A program made the translations under genes and the position numbers. A stretch of DNA of 64,000 bases from Chitinophagaceae bacterium PMP191F (GTDB lineage: Bacteria; Bacteroidota; Bacteroidia; Chitinophagales; Chitinophagaceae): assembly GCA_001302245.1 (NCBI GenBank), contig LGYU01000029.1, positions 82,488 through 146,487 of the forward strand. The letters are read 5' to 3'. The notes beneath the pieces were generated by a model that was not told the DNA's origin, did not search any database, and worked only from the letters and a program-made list of their open reading frames with translations. Shown piece after piece: positions 35,513-44,492 of this stretch. Position 1 is the stretch's first letter, and each line of letters opens with the position of its first letter.

Positions 35513-38191
35513 CTACTCGTTTCTTAAAGCATTGATAGGATTGGCCAGTGCTGCCTTTATGGTCTGATAGCTTACAGTAAGTACAGCAATCAGTATACAA
35601 CTTACACCGGTAGCAGCAAACATCCACCAACTGATATTGATACGGTATGCAAAACGCTGCAGCCAGCTGCTCATGCTCCACCATGCAATGGGCGATGCTA
35701 TTACAAATGCAATCAGCACCAGCAACAGGAAATCTTTTGACAGCAGGGTAGTGATGGCTGAAACCGAAGCCCCCAACACCTTACGCACACCTATTTCCTT
35801 GATGCGGTTTTCAGCCACATAAGCGGCCAGGGCAAACAGTCCCAGGCAGGAAATAAAAATGGTAAGCCCCGCAAACAAAGCAGCCAGGGTACCAACCTGC
35901 TCCTGACCTTTGAACTTTAAAGCAAAGGCCTTGTCTACAAATGTATACTCAAACGGATAATCGGGATTGTATTCTGTAATGACCTTTCTGATAGTTTCAA
36001 TGTTATCAGCTGTATTATAAGCCGGGTTTAGTTTAAAAGTAATGGTACCGGCCCATGCTGAAGGCCCTGGCATAACAGTGGGAAATACGGATTCGAAAGG
36101 AGATGCAGGCATGAAGTTTTTCACTACTCCCACTACATGCCAGTTGATAATACCATCCTGATTAATAATTTCACCAACAGGATTTTTCAGACCCATCTGT
36201 TTTACAGCAGCTTCATTCAGCAGCATGGCTGTGGAATCTGAAGGATACAGGTTAGTATTGATATCCCGGCCTGCAATGATATCTACACCCATGGTCTTAC
36301 TGAAATCATTGTCAATATGGAGCTGTGCAAAAGCCATACGCTTGCCGGAATCATAACCGTTCCATTTGTATCCATCACCAATAGACCATACTTCAGTAAT
36401 AGGAGAGTTGGTCCTGGTAACAGCCAATACAGCTTTACTGTTGAGCAATGCCTGTTTGATCAACGGGTATTTTTTATTCATTTCCCCTTTTACGTATACA
36501 TACGCCAGATGATCCCTGCTGTACCCGGCTTCACGTTTACGTGCAAAATTGATCTGCCGGTATATAACAGTGGTACAGATAATGAGTGTAATGGCAAATG
36601 TAAATTGTACTACTACCAGTACCTTTCGGGGAGTAATCAATGCACGTGTGGCTTTGAATGTACCTTTTAACACACGGATAGGCTGAAAGGCCGACAGGTA
36701 AAACGCCGGATAGCACCCTGCAATAATACCCGTGAACAATAAAAAAGCAAAGAGCAACATCCAGAAATACGGATTTGCCCAGGGAATGGAAAGTCTTTGA
36801 TACACCAGTTCATTAAACCGGGGAAGTACTGGATTTACAATTGCCAGCGCTATCGCACCTGCTATAAAAGCAAACAATACAGATTCACCAATGAATTGTC
36901 GTACCAGTGCGCTCCTGCCTGCGCCCACCACTTTGCGTATACCTACTTCTTTGGCGCGTTTGGCACTGCGCGCTGTACCCAGGTTCATGTAATTGACACA
37001 GGCAACCAGCAGCACAAAAATGGCAATGATAAAAAACAACCGGATGTATACAAGGCGTCCGGCAGTGGCTACGCCATTTTCGAAATTGGAATACAGCCAC
37101 CATTTGGTCATGGGGTGTAAAAAGAATTCATTTTTTATGGTCGCAAACCGGTCAATAAAATGCCGGATCTTTTTATTGAAAGCAGCTTCGGTAACACCTG
37201 GTTTCAGCAATACAAATGTTGAAATGGAATTACTTTCCCAGCTATCGTTTTGCCAGCCTACCTCTTTGTTATAACTCCAGGGCACCAGGTATTCAAAATT
37301 GAACATGGTATTACCTGGCAGGTCTTTCATTACACCGGTTACAGTAAAGATGGCATTACTGTCAATCCTGATCTCACGTCCCATGGCATTGGCCTCATCA
37401 AAAAGCTTACGCGACAGTTTTTCCGTGATCACTACGCCACGCGGATTACTCAGCGCCGTATTGGGATCGCCTGCCACCAATGGAAAATCAAAGATGCGCA
37501 GAAAGCCGCTATCGGTGACATACCCCTGTGTTTGCAGGTGTTTGTTGCCTGAGCTAAAAGTAAAAGCGCCTACCCAGTTAGCACGGGCAAACGCTTCCAC
37601 CTCCGGAAAGGAGGATTGCATAGCAGGCGCCATCAACATAGGGGTGGAAGACCAGCAACGTACCCGGTCATCTATATTTAAGCGGGTCATTACCTGGTAA
37701 ATACGATCTTTTTTGTTATGAAACTGTTCATAGCTGAACTCGTTCTGTATCCACAAAAAGATCAGTATTGCCGTAGCTATGCCCAACGCAAGACCGGTAA
37801 TATTGATAAAGGAAAATGTTTTGTTACGGGCCACATTACGCCACGCTATTTTAGCGTAATTGCTCAACATACCATTGCTGAAAGGCAGAATGAACAACCT
37901 GTTTTTGCGCCGCTTGTTCCAGGTAACAGCCCGTTTACTCAATGCTTCTTCGGCTTCGCGTGCTTCCTGCAGCGTTGCCATGCGGTGCATATGCCGGTTA
38001 AATGCATTCTCTGTTTCGTCGTTGTTGATCTTTTGATCGGTAGGTTTCCAGATAGCAGATAACATTCCAATAGACTGGATCATTTCTGGATGTTGTTGCA
38101 ATAACTGCTGCAACTCTTCCAATTCTTCTGCTGTCGCTTCTCCTGCCAGTTTTTTGGCCGCGAGATTCCATATATGATCCCGTTCTTTCAT
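35513..38191 (-). CDS. FtsX/MacB-type ABC transporter permease with N-terminal FecR-like segment
   Basis: An 892-residue permease. Residues 1-50 (WNLAAKKLAGEATAEELEELQQLL) resemble the helical N-terminus of FecR-type anti-sigma factors and are cytoplasmic. A first transmembrane helix (about 125-145), a MacB_PCD periplasmic domain and a first FtsX domain (about 385-510) follow, then a second periplasmic domain and a second FtsX domain ending in YQTIKAALANPINALRNE. MacB/LolE-like proteins act mechanically on lipoproteins or exported substrates with a separate ATPase, which is not encoded nearby. The C-terminus matches the remnant at 46847-46982. Confidence 0.9.
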   Translation of the reverse strand: MKERDHIWNLAAKKLAGEATAEELEELQQLLQQHPEMIQSIGMLSAIWKPTDQKINNDETENAFNRHMHRMATLQEAREAEEALSKRAVTWNKRRKNRLFILPFSNGMLSNYAKIAWRNVARNKTFSFINITGLALGIATAILIFLWIQNEFSYEQFHNKKDRIYQVMTRLNIDDRVRCWSSTPMLMAPAMQSSFPEVEAFARANWVGAFTFSSGNKHLQTQGYVTDSGFLRIFDFPLVAGDPNTALSNPRGVVITEKLSRKLFDEANAMGREIRIDSNAIFTVTGVMKDLPGNTMFNFEYLVPWSYNKEVGWQNDSWESNSISTFVLLKPGVTEAAFNKKIRHFIDRFATIKNEFFLHPMTKWWLYSNFENGVATAGRLVYIRLFFIIAIFVLLVACVNYMNLGTARSAKRAKEVGIRKVVGAGRSALVRQFIGESVLFAFIAGAIALAIVNPVLPRFNELVYQRLSIPWANPYFWMLLFAFLLFTGIIAGCYPAFYLSAFQPIRVLKGTFKATRALITPRKVLVVVQFTFAITLIICTTVIYRQINFARKREAGYSRDHLAYVYVKGEMNKKYPLIKQALLNSKAVLAVTRTNSPITEVWSIGDGYKWNGYDSGKRMAFAQLHIDNDFSKTMGVDIIAGRDINTNLYPSDSTAMLLNEAAVKQMGLKNPVGEIINQDGIINWHVVGVVKNFMPASPFESVFPTVMPGPSAWAGTITFKLNPAYNTADNIETIRKVITEYNPDYPFEYTFVDKAFALKFKGQEQVGTLAALFAGLTIFISCLGLFALAAYVAENRIKEIGVRKVLGASVSAITTLLSKDFLLLVLIAFVIASPIAWWSMSSWLQRFAYRINISWWMFAATGVSCILIAVLTVSYQTIKAALANPINALRNE

Positions 38192-38422
38192 ATAGTGTCA
38201 GGCTATACTCAACCTGGAATGTCGTTAATATGCTGAAACAAGTACGATGAATACCAGCAAAACATCTTGATTGTTTTGCATTACGCTGTTAATTGGTAGC
38301 CGGAAGGATGGAAAGATACGTTTTTACCTTCATTTATCCATCATACGCCTCCAATAGCATCTGTAAACGGACATTTTCAGTTATGATATACAATATCTTC
38401 CTGACACAAGACAACTTTGGTG

Positions 38423-39100
38423 TTATAGTACTTTCCCTTCAGCAAGTTTATCCTGGATGTTTTTCCAGCGCTGTACAGGCAGTTCTGTTTCCAGCATCTG
38501 CAGCATCAGGTCAATTGCCTGTGCGGTACCGGTTTTTTCAAAATACCGCAGCAAGTTGATGATCTCAGTGTTGTTGGATCCGCGCATGATCCAGCGGAAA
38601 TATACTGCCAGGTGTTGTACCGGGATGGCATTGAGAATGGTTTGCTGCAGCCCGATTACCTCCTGTTCGGTATAATAGGTTTGTAAAACGGTAGAAAGGG
38701 TAGCTTCTTTAATAGCAAGATGTTCCAGTTTTGCGGCCAGGAAAGAGGTATAGGCCCTGATAATGGCATGGCCTGTATCCTGCCGGCTGCGGGAGGTAGA
38801 TGCCTGTTGCAGTAATTGCAATAACCCTTTGAGTTGCTGCGACAATGCAACGTTTATTTCATGTGCTCCTTTAAATATGGTCACTGCTTCAGCACTGTAC
38901 TTTTTTATTGCAGGCAGCATATATTTTTCCTCCATCCAGGCATAACCGTTAAACAGGTGAAGGGCCTGCTGCATTTCCTCCAGTGATGCCGCAGCTTCAT
39001 CGCGTATAGAGAAATCTGTTTGCTGCAGGGTCAGGGCAATATGGTACAGCAATGCTCTCGCTCCTTTGTACAGCTGGGTGCACAGATTATAATTTCTCAT
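38423..39100 (-). CDS. Hemerythrin-like (HHE) four-helix protein
   Basis: About 225 residues from ATG 39098-39100 (MRNYNLCTQLYKGARALLYHIALTL); a longer frame to 39172 adds an unlikely Cys-rich stub. The first 150 residues show a four-helix pattern with potential metal ligands at hemerythrin-like spacing (YHI, WMEEKYMLP, GAHEINVA, LEHLAIKE). A C-terminal helical domain (about 150-225) is unlike classical hemerythrins. Such proteins may bind a di-iron centre and sense or carry O2 or NO, or protect iron centres. Several canonical His positions are Glu or absent, so metal binding is uncertain. Confidence 0.65.
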   Translation of the reverse strand: MRNYNLCTQLYKGARALLYHIALTLQQTDFSIRDEAAASLEEMQQALHLFNGYAWMEEKYMLPAIKKYSAEAVTIFKGAHEINVALSQQLKGLLQLLQQASTSRSRQDTGHAIIRAYTSFLAAKLEHLAIKEATLSTVLQTYYTEQEVIGLQQTILNAIPVQHLAVYFRWIMRGSNNTEIINLLRYFEKTGTAQAIDLMLQMLETELPVQRWKNIQDKLAEGKVL

Positions 39101-39369
39101 GTGTATTGGTGTTCTTTTGTCGTTGTAATGAAAAGCAGGGTTGCAGCAACCGGTGATGCATTCAGCGTTCATCCGGTGGTGCAGGCAGATCCGGTACTCA
39201 CAAAATTGCCATATCAGCCTTTAAACATCAATGGGTGGCTGGGCGAACTGTTATAAAACCCCGCTGAGGTGCCGGATAAGCACGTACAGTTAAACAGACC
39301 GGCGATCTTAAAAGCTTTGACGACAGTGGCAATAACGCAATACCGGCGGCGGTTACCGGCCGGAAAATG

Positions 39370-39399
39370 CATGAATTGTCAAAAATGATGCATGAACTG
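39370..39399. promoter_or_regulatory. Putative LytTR-regulator binding site upstream of the propeller sensor
   Basis: CATGAATTG (39370-39378) and CATGAACTG (39391-39399) are direct repeats with a 12-bp spacer, 21 bp centre to centre. On the minus strand they read CAGTTCATG and CAATTCATG, close to the LytTR half-site consensus [TA][AC][CA]GTTN[AG][TG] with its 12-13 bp spacing. The site ends 24 bp before the -7 element, at activator distance. A near-identical site precedes the kinase/LytTR operon. Confidence 0.65.
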
Positions 39400-39423
39400 C
39401 ACCATATCCAATGCCCGGAATAT

Positions 39424-39431
39424 TAATTTTG
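39424..39431 (+). promoter_or_regulatory. Putative -7 promoter element of the propeller sensor gene
   Basis: TAATTTTG is an exact TAnnTTTG match 19 bp before the TTG start codon. The -33 position lacks TTTG and lies directly beside the direct-repeat site, which fits activator-dependent transcription. Confidence 0.5.
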
Positions 39432-39450
39432 CTGTTTCAAACCACCCCGC

Positions 39451-42400
39451 TTGTTCAAAAGATCAGTTTTTATTGTATGCCTGCTGGCAGTCTGCTTTAC
39501 TGTAGCGGCCCAGCAACAATTCACATTTCAGCGGCATGTAACCGGTACCAAACTGTTATCCGGCAAACCCGCTTTTGATGTTATCAGCGTTCCTCATACG
39601 CGTAAATACCATTTTGTTCATTTCAATTCTGCCAATGGGCTGCGTTCCAATATTGTTAAGAACATTATACAAGACCATAAAGGGTATATCTGGCTGGCTA
39701 CGCTTGACGGTCTGCAACGTTATGATGGCAATAAGTTTCTCACTTTCAGAAATGAGCCGGGTAACCCACGCTCTGTTCCTGCCGATGTTATCGGCCAGGT
39801 GATGGAAGACGGGCATCACAACCTGTGGGTATTGGGAGGGGGAAAAGTAGGCATCTTCAATACATCCACTTTTACATTTACCAATGTGCCCATAGCAGAC
39901 CATGCGGGCCTGATGAGTAATTATGATCCTAATTTTTCTTCCGCCATGCTGCGTACAGACAATAATGGCAATATGCTGTTATTTGTTATCAATATGGGCG
40001 GTTACCGGTATGATAGCAGCCGGCAGCAGTTTGTACCGGTACCTTACCTGTCCAAACCACCAGGCTGGTGGCTGCAGGATCTGTATTGTTCTCCCTCAAA
40101 AGGTCAGTACATTATGGGTGCACACCAGGGATTTATTGTATACAATGAAAAAACAGGTCATACCAATTATGCAGGACACAATCCTGATAATATTGCCCTG
40201 ATAGAAGATCTGAAAAATGAAACTTTTATCATAAATGTGATCGGGTACCAGGGAAATTATCTCTGGTATTCCAACTGGCCATCTGGCGGAATGCCCTTTT
40301 TACATTCCTACAACATCGTTACCCGCGAACGAAGGGAATACAATCTCAGCGCTCTGTTCCAACTGGGGTACCACGAAATACAAGGCGCATTACTGCAAGA
40401 GAACGGCCGCCTGTGGGCGTATGGCCGAACTTTTATTGCAGAATACAATGAAGCTGATAAAAGTTTCAGATTGATGCGCAATGAATATGTAGATGAGCAA
40501 AGTATTCGGTTTGACCAGGTATACAATATGTTTGAAGACAAACAGCATAATATCTGGGTCTCTACAGAAAATGGTGCATTCATTTTCAATCCCGATAAGG
40601 AACTTTTTAACAACTACAGCCTGGTACGTCCTGATGGTTCCGGTATGATTGACGGCCCTGTGATCACAGCGGCACAGGTAGGTGCAAATGAAATATGGAT
40701 AGGGTGCTGGGGTACGGGTCTCTATGCTTACGATACCAGTTTCAATCCTATTGCTTTACCGCCTGCACTGCAGCGTTTCGGTGAAGGAATGAGCTTATGG
40801 TCTATCCAGCAACACAAAGCTTCCAATACCATCTGGGTGGGTATGCAGGAGGGAGGTTTACTGGTGTACCATACCAAAACAGGCAAAGCAGACTGGTTTT
40901 ACGATAAAATATTCGCCGGCAGTACCATCCGGCAGGTAGTCGAAGACAGACAGGGTAATTTATGGTTTGGCATGCAGGGTGGTCATATTGTAAAATGGGA
41001 TGCCGCAGTTGCAGGTAATGATGTACACAAAGGATTTAAGCTGATACGTAAAAGAGATGGCGCCAGGATCTATAAACTACTGATTGACCACGATGGTTTT
41101 TTGTGGGCTGGCAGCCTGACACAAGGACTTTTTAAATACAACACCGCTACCGAAGAACTGTTATTACACATCAGCAAAGATGGGCCTGACGGAAAACACC
41201 TGCTGGACAACACGGTGTTTGACATTGTACAACACGACAATTCCACATTGCTGGTAGCCGGTGGCGCCATCAACGTACTGAACACCCGTACCAATAACAT
41301 TTACCAGATTACAACAGTAGATGGTTTGCCTTCCAACAACGTGCAATGTTTACAGAAAGACAAACAGGGCATTTACTGGATAGGAATGGCTCATGGTCTG
41401 TGCCGTATGAATTTTGAAAAAAAGATCTTCAGCCTGTACGACCGGCGCGATGGCATGGCGTATGATAATTTTAACCCCGGTGGTGTAAATGTATTACCTG
41501 ATGGGCGGCTGGTGTTTTCTACAGACCGCAGTTTAACTGTGCTGAACCCTCTTGATATTAAGAAAGTGCCGCTGCCCGATGAAGTATTGCTGACAGATAT
41601 CAGGTTGTCCAATCGCTCCTTGCCGGTTGACTCTGTATTGGCTGCCGGAGGCATCGTTTTACCTTATGACAACGCTGCTGTTACCATAGAATTCAGCATC
41701 CTGGATTTTATGAAACAGAAAAAAGCACACTACAGGTACATGCTGGAGCATCTTGATAAAACATGGAAAGAAGCCAGTGGTTCCGGTCAGGCTATCTATA
41801 CCTATCTGCCGCCGGGTAGTTATACCTTCCTGGTAAAAGCTGAAAATACAGACGGTATACCGGGGAAAAACATTACAACTATCAATATCACCATCACGCC
41901 GCCATTCTGGCAAACCTGGTGGTTCTATTGTATACTGGCACTTATTGTAGCTGCTGTGTTGTATTGGATAGACCGTGAAAGAGTGAATAAAATGAAAGCA
42001 TTGCAGCGTGTACGTACGCAGATAGCCGTGAACCTGCACGATGAAGTGAATACCACGCTGGGCAATATTAACCTGCTGAGTGAGATGGCCAGGCTGAAAG
42101 CTGATAAAGACATTGCCCGTTCAAAAGAATACATCAGCCAGATCAGTTCCAAAAGCCAGCGCATGATGGATGCGATGGATGATATTTTATGGAGCATCAG
42201 TCCGCAGAACGATAGCATGGAAAAGACCCTTGCGCGTATGAAGGACTATGCTATAAAACTGGAAAAACAATATCATATCCGTATACATTTCCGTTCAGAA
42301 GAGGGAGTGGGGAAATTAAAGCTGGATATGAAACAGCGGCACGAATTGTTTGTGATCTATAAACAATGCGTGGATGACACCATTACCCATTTTAAATGTA

Positions 42401-42612
42401 ATAACCTGGATGTGTTTATTGACAGGGATAAAAACAAAAACCGGTTATCGCTGAAATTGCGCGGAGAAAGTGAAACGGATATTGTTTATGCTGCAACGCC
42501 ATACCCCGGTACACTTGCTATCCGGAAACGGGTGGAAAGTATTGGCGCCACACTGGATATGATAGAAGATAAGCGGCAACTGTCAATAATTCTGCAATTG
42601 CCGCTATCATAA
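39451..42612 (+). CDS. Two-component beta-propeller sensor with degenerate histidine kinase domain
   Basis: A 1053-residue protein from TTG 39451 (signal peptide MFKRSVFIVCLLAVCFTVAAQ). Periplasmic two-component propeller repeats (NIIQDHKGYIWLATLDGLQRYDG and many later [IL]W[VI]G... blades) fill about 60-730. A Y_Y_Y domain (about 750-815, YRYMLEHLDKTWKEA), one transmembrane helix (about 825-845) and a cytoplasmic HisKA_3-like dimerisation domain with His863 in NLHDEVNTTLGNI follow. The C-terminal ATPase-like region lacks the N box (VDDTITHF where (N)NA/LVKHS is usual, about 974-981) and any DxGxG box. No receiver or AraC domain is fused. Its 3' end is 6 bp from the convergent LytTR gene, which suggests shared signalling. 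Confidence 0.9.
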   Translation: MFKRSVFIVCLLAVCFTVAAQQQFTFQRHVTGTKLLSGKPAFDVISVPHTRKYHFVHFNSANGLRSNIVKNIIQDHKGYIWLATLDGLQRYDGNKFLTFRNEPGNPRSVPADVIGQVMEDGHHNLWVLGGGKVGIFNTSTFTFTNVPIADHAGLMSNYDPNFSSAMLRTDNNGNMLLFVINMGGYRYDSSRQQFVPVPYLSKPPGWWLQDLYCSPSKGQYIMGAHQGFIVYNEKTGHTNYAGHNPDNIALIEDLKNETFIINVIGYQGNYLWYSNWPSGGMPFLHSYNIVTRERREYNLSALFQLGYHEIQGALLQENGRLWAYGRTFIAEYNEADKSFRLMRNEYVDEQSIRFDQVYNMFEDKQHNIWVSTENGAFIFNPDKELFNNYSLVRPDGSGMIDGPVITAAQVGANEIWIGCWGTGLYAYDTSFNPIALPPALQRFGEGMSLWSIQQHKASNTIWVGMQEGGLLVYHTKTGKADWFYDKIFAGSTIRQVVEDRQGNLWFGMQGGHIVKWDAAVAGNDVHKGFKLIRKRDGARIYKLLIDHDGFLWAGSLTQGLFKYNTATEELLLHISKDGPDGKHLLDNTVFDIVQHDNSTLLVAGGAINVLNTRTNNIYQITTVDGLPSNNVQCLQKDKQGIYWIGMAHGLCRMNFEKKIFSLYDRRDGMAYDNFNPGGVNVLPDGRLVFSTDRSLTVLNPLDIKKVPLPDEVLLTDIRLSNRSLPVDSVLAAGGIVLPYDNAAVTIEFSILDFMKQKKAHYRYMLEHLDKTWKEASGSGQAIYTYLPPGSYTFLVKAENTDGIPGKNITTINITITPPFWQTWWFYCILALIVAAVLYWIDRERVNKMKALQRVRTQIAVNLHDEVNTTLGNINLLSEMARLKADKDIARSKEYISQISSKSQRMMDAMDDILWSISPQNDSMEKTLARMKDYAIKLEKQYHIRIHFRSEEGVGKLKLDMKQRHELFVIYKQCVDDTITHFKCNNLDVFIDRDKNKNRLSLKLRGESETDIVYAATPYPGTLAIRKRVESIGATLDMIEDKRQLSIILQLPLS

Positions 42613-42618
42613 CAGGTT

Positions 42619-43395
42619 TTATTTGCCCATCCATTTTTTAAACTCTGTTACTTTTTCACGGCTTACAATGGATTCCTTGTCCAATACCGGTTTGAGATGC
42701 AGCAACAAACGATTGCCGAAATAATCATGGATCTGGTCAACACTTTCTACTGAAATATAGAAAGAGCGGTTAATACGGAAATAACGATCCGGATCCAGCA
42801 TTTCCTCCAGTTCATCCATGGTATAGTCTACTACAAACTTGCGGTTATCGTATGTTTTAAAAAAATTCAGTCGTCCGTCGCTGAAGAAATAAGCGATCTC
42901 TTCAATTTCAATAGAAACCAGTTTCTGTGCGTGTTTTACCAGGAACCGTTTGCGATATTCACGCGGTTGCAGCTTTTGCTGCAGCTCTTTCACCAGCGCA
43001 TCCATATTCATCACTGTATTTTCTCCACCCTGGTAAAGGGCTTTCATCTGCCGGTATTTGTTCAAAGCTATTTCCAGGTCTTCTTTCTGAATAGGCTTTA
43101 ACAGGTAATCAATACTATTTACTTTAAATGCTTTCAGTGCATACTCATCGTATGAGGTGGTGAAAATGACCGGGCTTTTCAGATCTATGCGTGTAAAAAT
43201 CTCAAAGCTCTGCCCGTCAGACAGCTCAATGTCCATCAGTATCAGGTCCGGCGAAGTATTGCTCTCCAGCCATTTTACAGTAGCCTGTATACTGTCTGTT
43301 ACGCCCACTATTTCGGCTTGTTTGTCTACATCCGACAGTGTTTTGGTGATCTTTTTCACTGCCAGTTCTTCGTCTTCAACAATCAGGATTTTCAT
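42619..43395 (-). CDS. LytTR-family response regulator
   Basis: 258 residues from ATG 43393-43395; a GTG two codons earlier is possible. The receiver domain has acidic residues in IVEDEE, phosphoacceptor Asp55 in LILMDIELSDGQ and Lys in YLLKPIQ. A linker leads to a LytTR DNA-binding domain (about 150-255: KRFLVKHAQKLVSIEIEEIAYFFSDG, DRYFRINRSFYISVESVDQI). LytTR proteins bind two 9-bp direct repeats. It is the last gene of an operon with two LytS-type kinases, 17 bp after the nearer one. Confidence 0.95.
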   Translation of the reverse strand: MKILIVEDEELAVKKITKTLSDVDKQAEIVGVTDSIQATVKWLESNTSPDLILMDIELSDGQSFEIFTRIDLKSPVIFTTSYDEYALKAFKVNSIDYLLKPIQKEDLEIALNKYRQMKALYQGGENTVMNMDALVKELQQKLQPREYRKRFLVKHAQKLVSIEIEEIAYFFSDGRLNFFKTYDNRKFVVDYTMDELEEMLDPDRYFRINRSFYISVESVDQIHDYFGNRLLLHLKPVLDKESIVSREKVTEFKKWMGK

Positions 43396-43412
43396 GTTCA
43401 CTGTTTTATAAG

Positions 43413-44492
43413 TTAGTTAAGATGACCGTACGACTCCCGGGCAGTCTGTTCTGCAGCAATATTCCAGATAAGCGGCAACACCACGGTAAAATTCTTTTCA
43501 TCCTGGAATACCTGGAAACCCTGCTGATTCAGTAATGCATATTTGGTACGGATATTTTCCAGCCCCACTTTGTTGGAAGGGCCTTTAATGATGCGGGGCT
43601 GCAGGTTGTTATTCACTACCAGTTTGTTACCTGCCATTGTAAAAATGTCTATTGTCAATGGTTTGTTCTTAGAAAGCATATTGTGCTTTACCACGTTTTC
43701 TACCAGCAATTGCAGGCTTAACGAGGGAACAAAAAGCTCCAGGCACTGAATGTCTATGTCTACATTGTAAAGTATAGCTTCACCATGACGGGTTTTCAGC
43801 AACCGGAAATATGATTCGATAAACTGTAATTCATTCTGTACGGTAGACAATCCATCTTCATTGTTACGCAGCAGGTAGCGGTACACCTTGCTCAGCTCAT
43901 TCAAAAAAGTATCGGCCCGGCGCGTATCTTCTGTGATCAGCGACGACAGGGTGTTAAAACAATTGAACAGGAAATGGGGATTTACCTGGCTTTTCAATGT
44001 TTCAAATTCCTGCCGGATGGCCATCTGCTGCAAGGCTTCTTTTTCATTGAGACTGACTTTCCATTGCCTGATGGTGTAATCAGCTTCCCACGTAGCTGTA
44101 GCCAGCATGGTAAGTGCTACCGCCAGTAATAACGACAGGATCAGTTGCCCCATATCAAGCCTGTACTGCAGGAAATGGAAATAATCATAGCAATAGAAGA
44201 TCAGTATAAAGGTAATAGAGGTGAGTACAATATGGGTAACAGTAAGAATAGACAGTCTTACAACAGTTTGGCGGATATCAGGAAACCGTTTACGCAACCA
44301 GTGCATACTGATGATGTGCAGGTACCACGATACAAAACCTTCCACATAAATAAAGGGAGTTGAATATACCATTACATCCCGGTGATCCCAGCGATCAGGA
44401 AAAAGCATGCTGTTCAGCAACATACACAGTACCGGCATCAGCAGCACAAAAGTAAGCCATTCCATTTTGGTAGGTTTCAGCCAGCTTCTCAT
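43413..44492 (-). CDS. LytS/YehU-type membrane sensor histidine kinase
   Basis: A 359-residue kinase with four predicted transmembrane helices in the first 140 residues, a short coiled coil and a His_kinase domain with phosphoacceptor His173 in LKSQVNPHFLFNCFNTLSSLI. Its HATPase part keeps the N box (LQLLVENVVKHNMLSKNKPLTI) and the G2-like VGLENIRTKYALL, while the G1 box reads VNNNLQ, usual in Bacteroidota members. Its start overlaps the stop of the upstream kinase gene (ATGA), and the LytTR gene follows after 17 bp. It is the likely active kinase for that regulator. Confidence 0.93.
   Translation of the reverse strand: MRSWLKPTKMEWLTFVLLMPVLCMLLNSMLFPDRWDHRDVMVYSTPFIYVEGFVSWYLHIISMHWLRKRFPDIRQTVVRLSILTVTHIVLTSITFILIFYCYDYFHFLQYRLDMGQLILSLLLAVALTMLATATWEADYTIRQWKVSLNEKEALQQMAIRQEFETLKSQVNPHFLFNCFNTLSSLITEDTRRADTFLNELSKVYRYLLRNNEDGLSTVQNELQFIESYFRLLKTRHGEAILYNVDIDIQCLELFVPSLSLQLLVENVVKHNMLSKNKPLTIDIFTMAGNKLVVNNNLQPRIIKGPSNKVGLENIRTKYALLNQQGFQVFQDEKNFTVVLPLIWNIAAEQTARESYGHLN

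Larger units (their letters stand above)
39101..39450. other. Intergenic region upstream of the propeller sensor
   Basis: A 350-bp divergent spacer. It contains the paired 9-bp direct repeats at 39370-39399 and a -7 element at 39424-39431. No further gene is supported. Confidence 0.6.

Noticed and set aside
39039..39420. ATGCCCGGAATATT shared by the spacers at 33039 and 39411
   Set aside because: A 14-base match is expected several times by chance in a window of this size and the neighbouring genes are unrelated.
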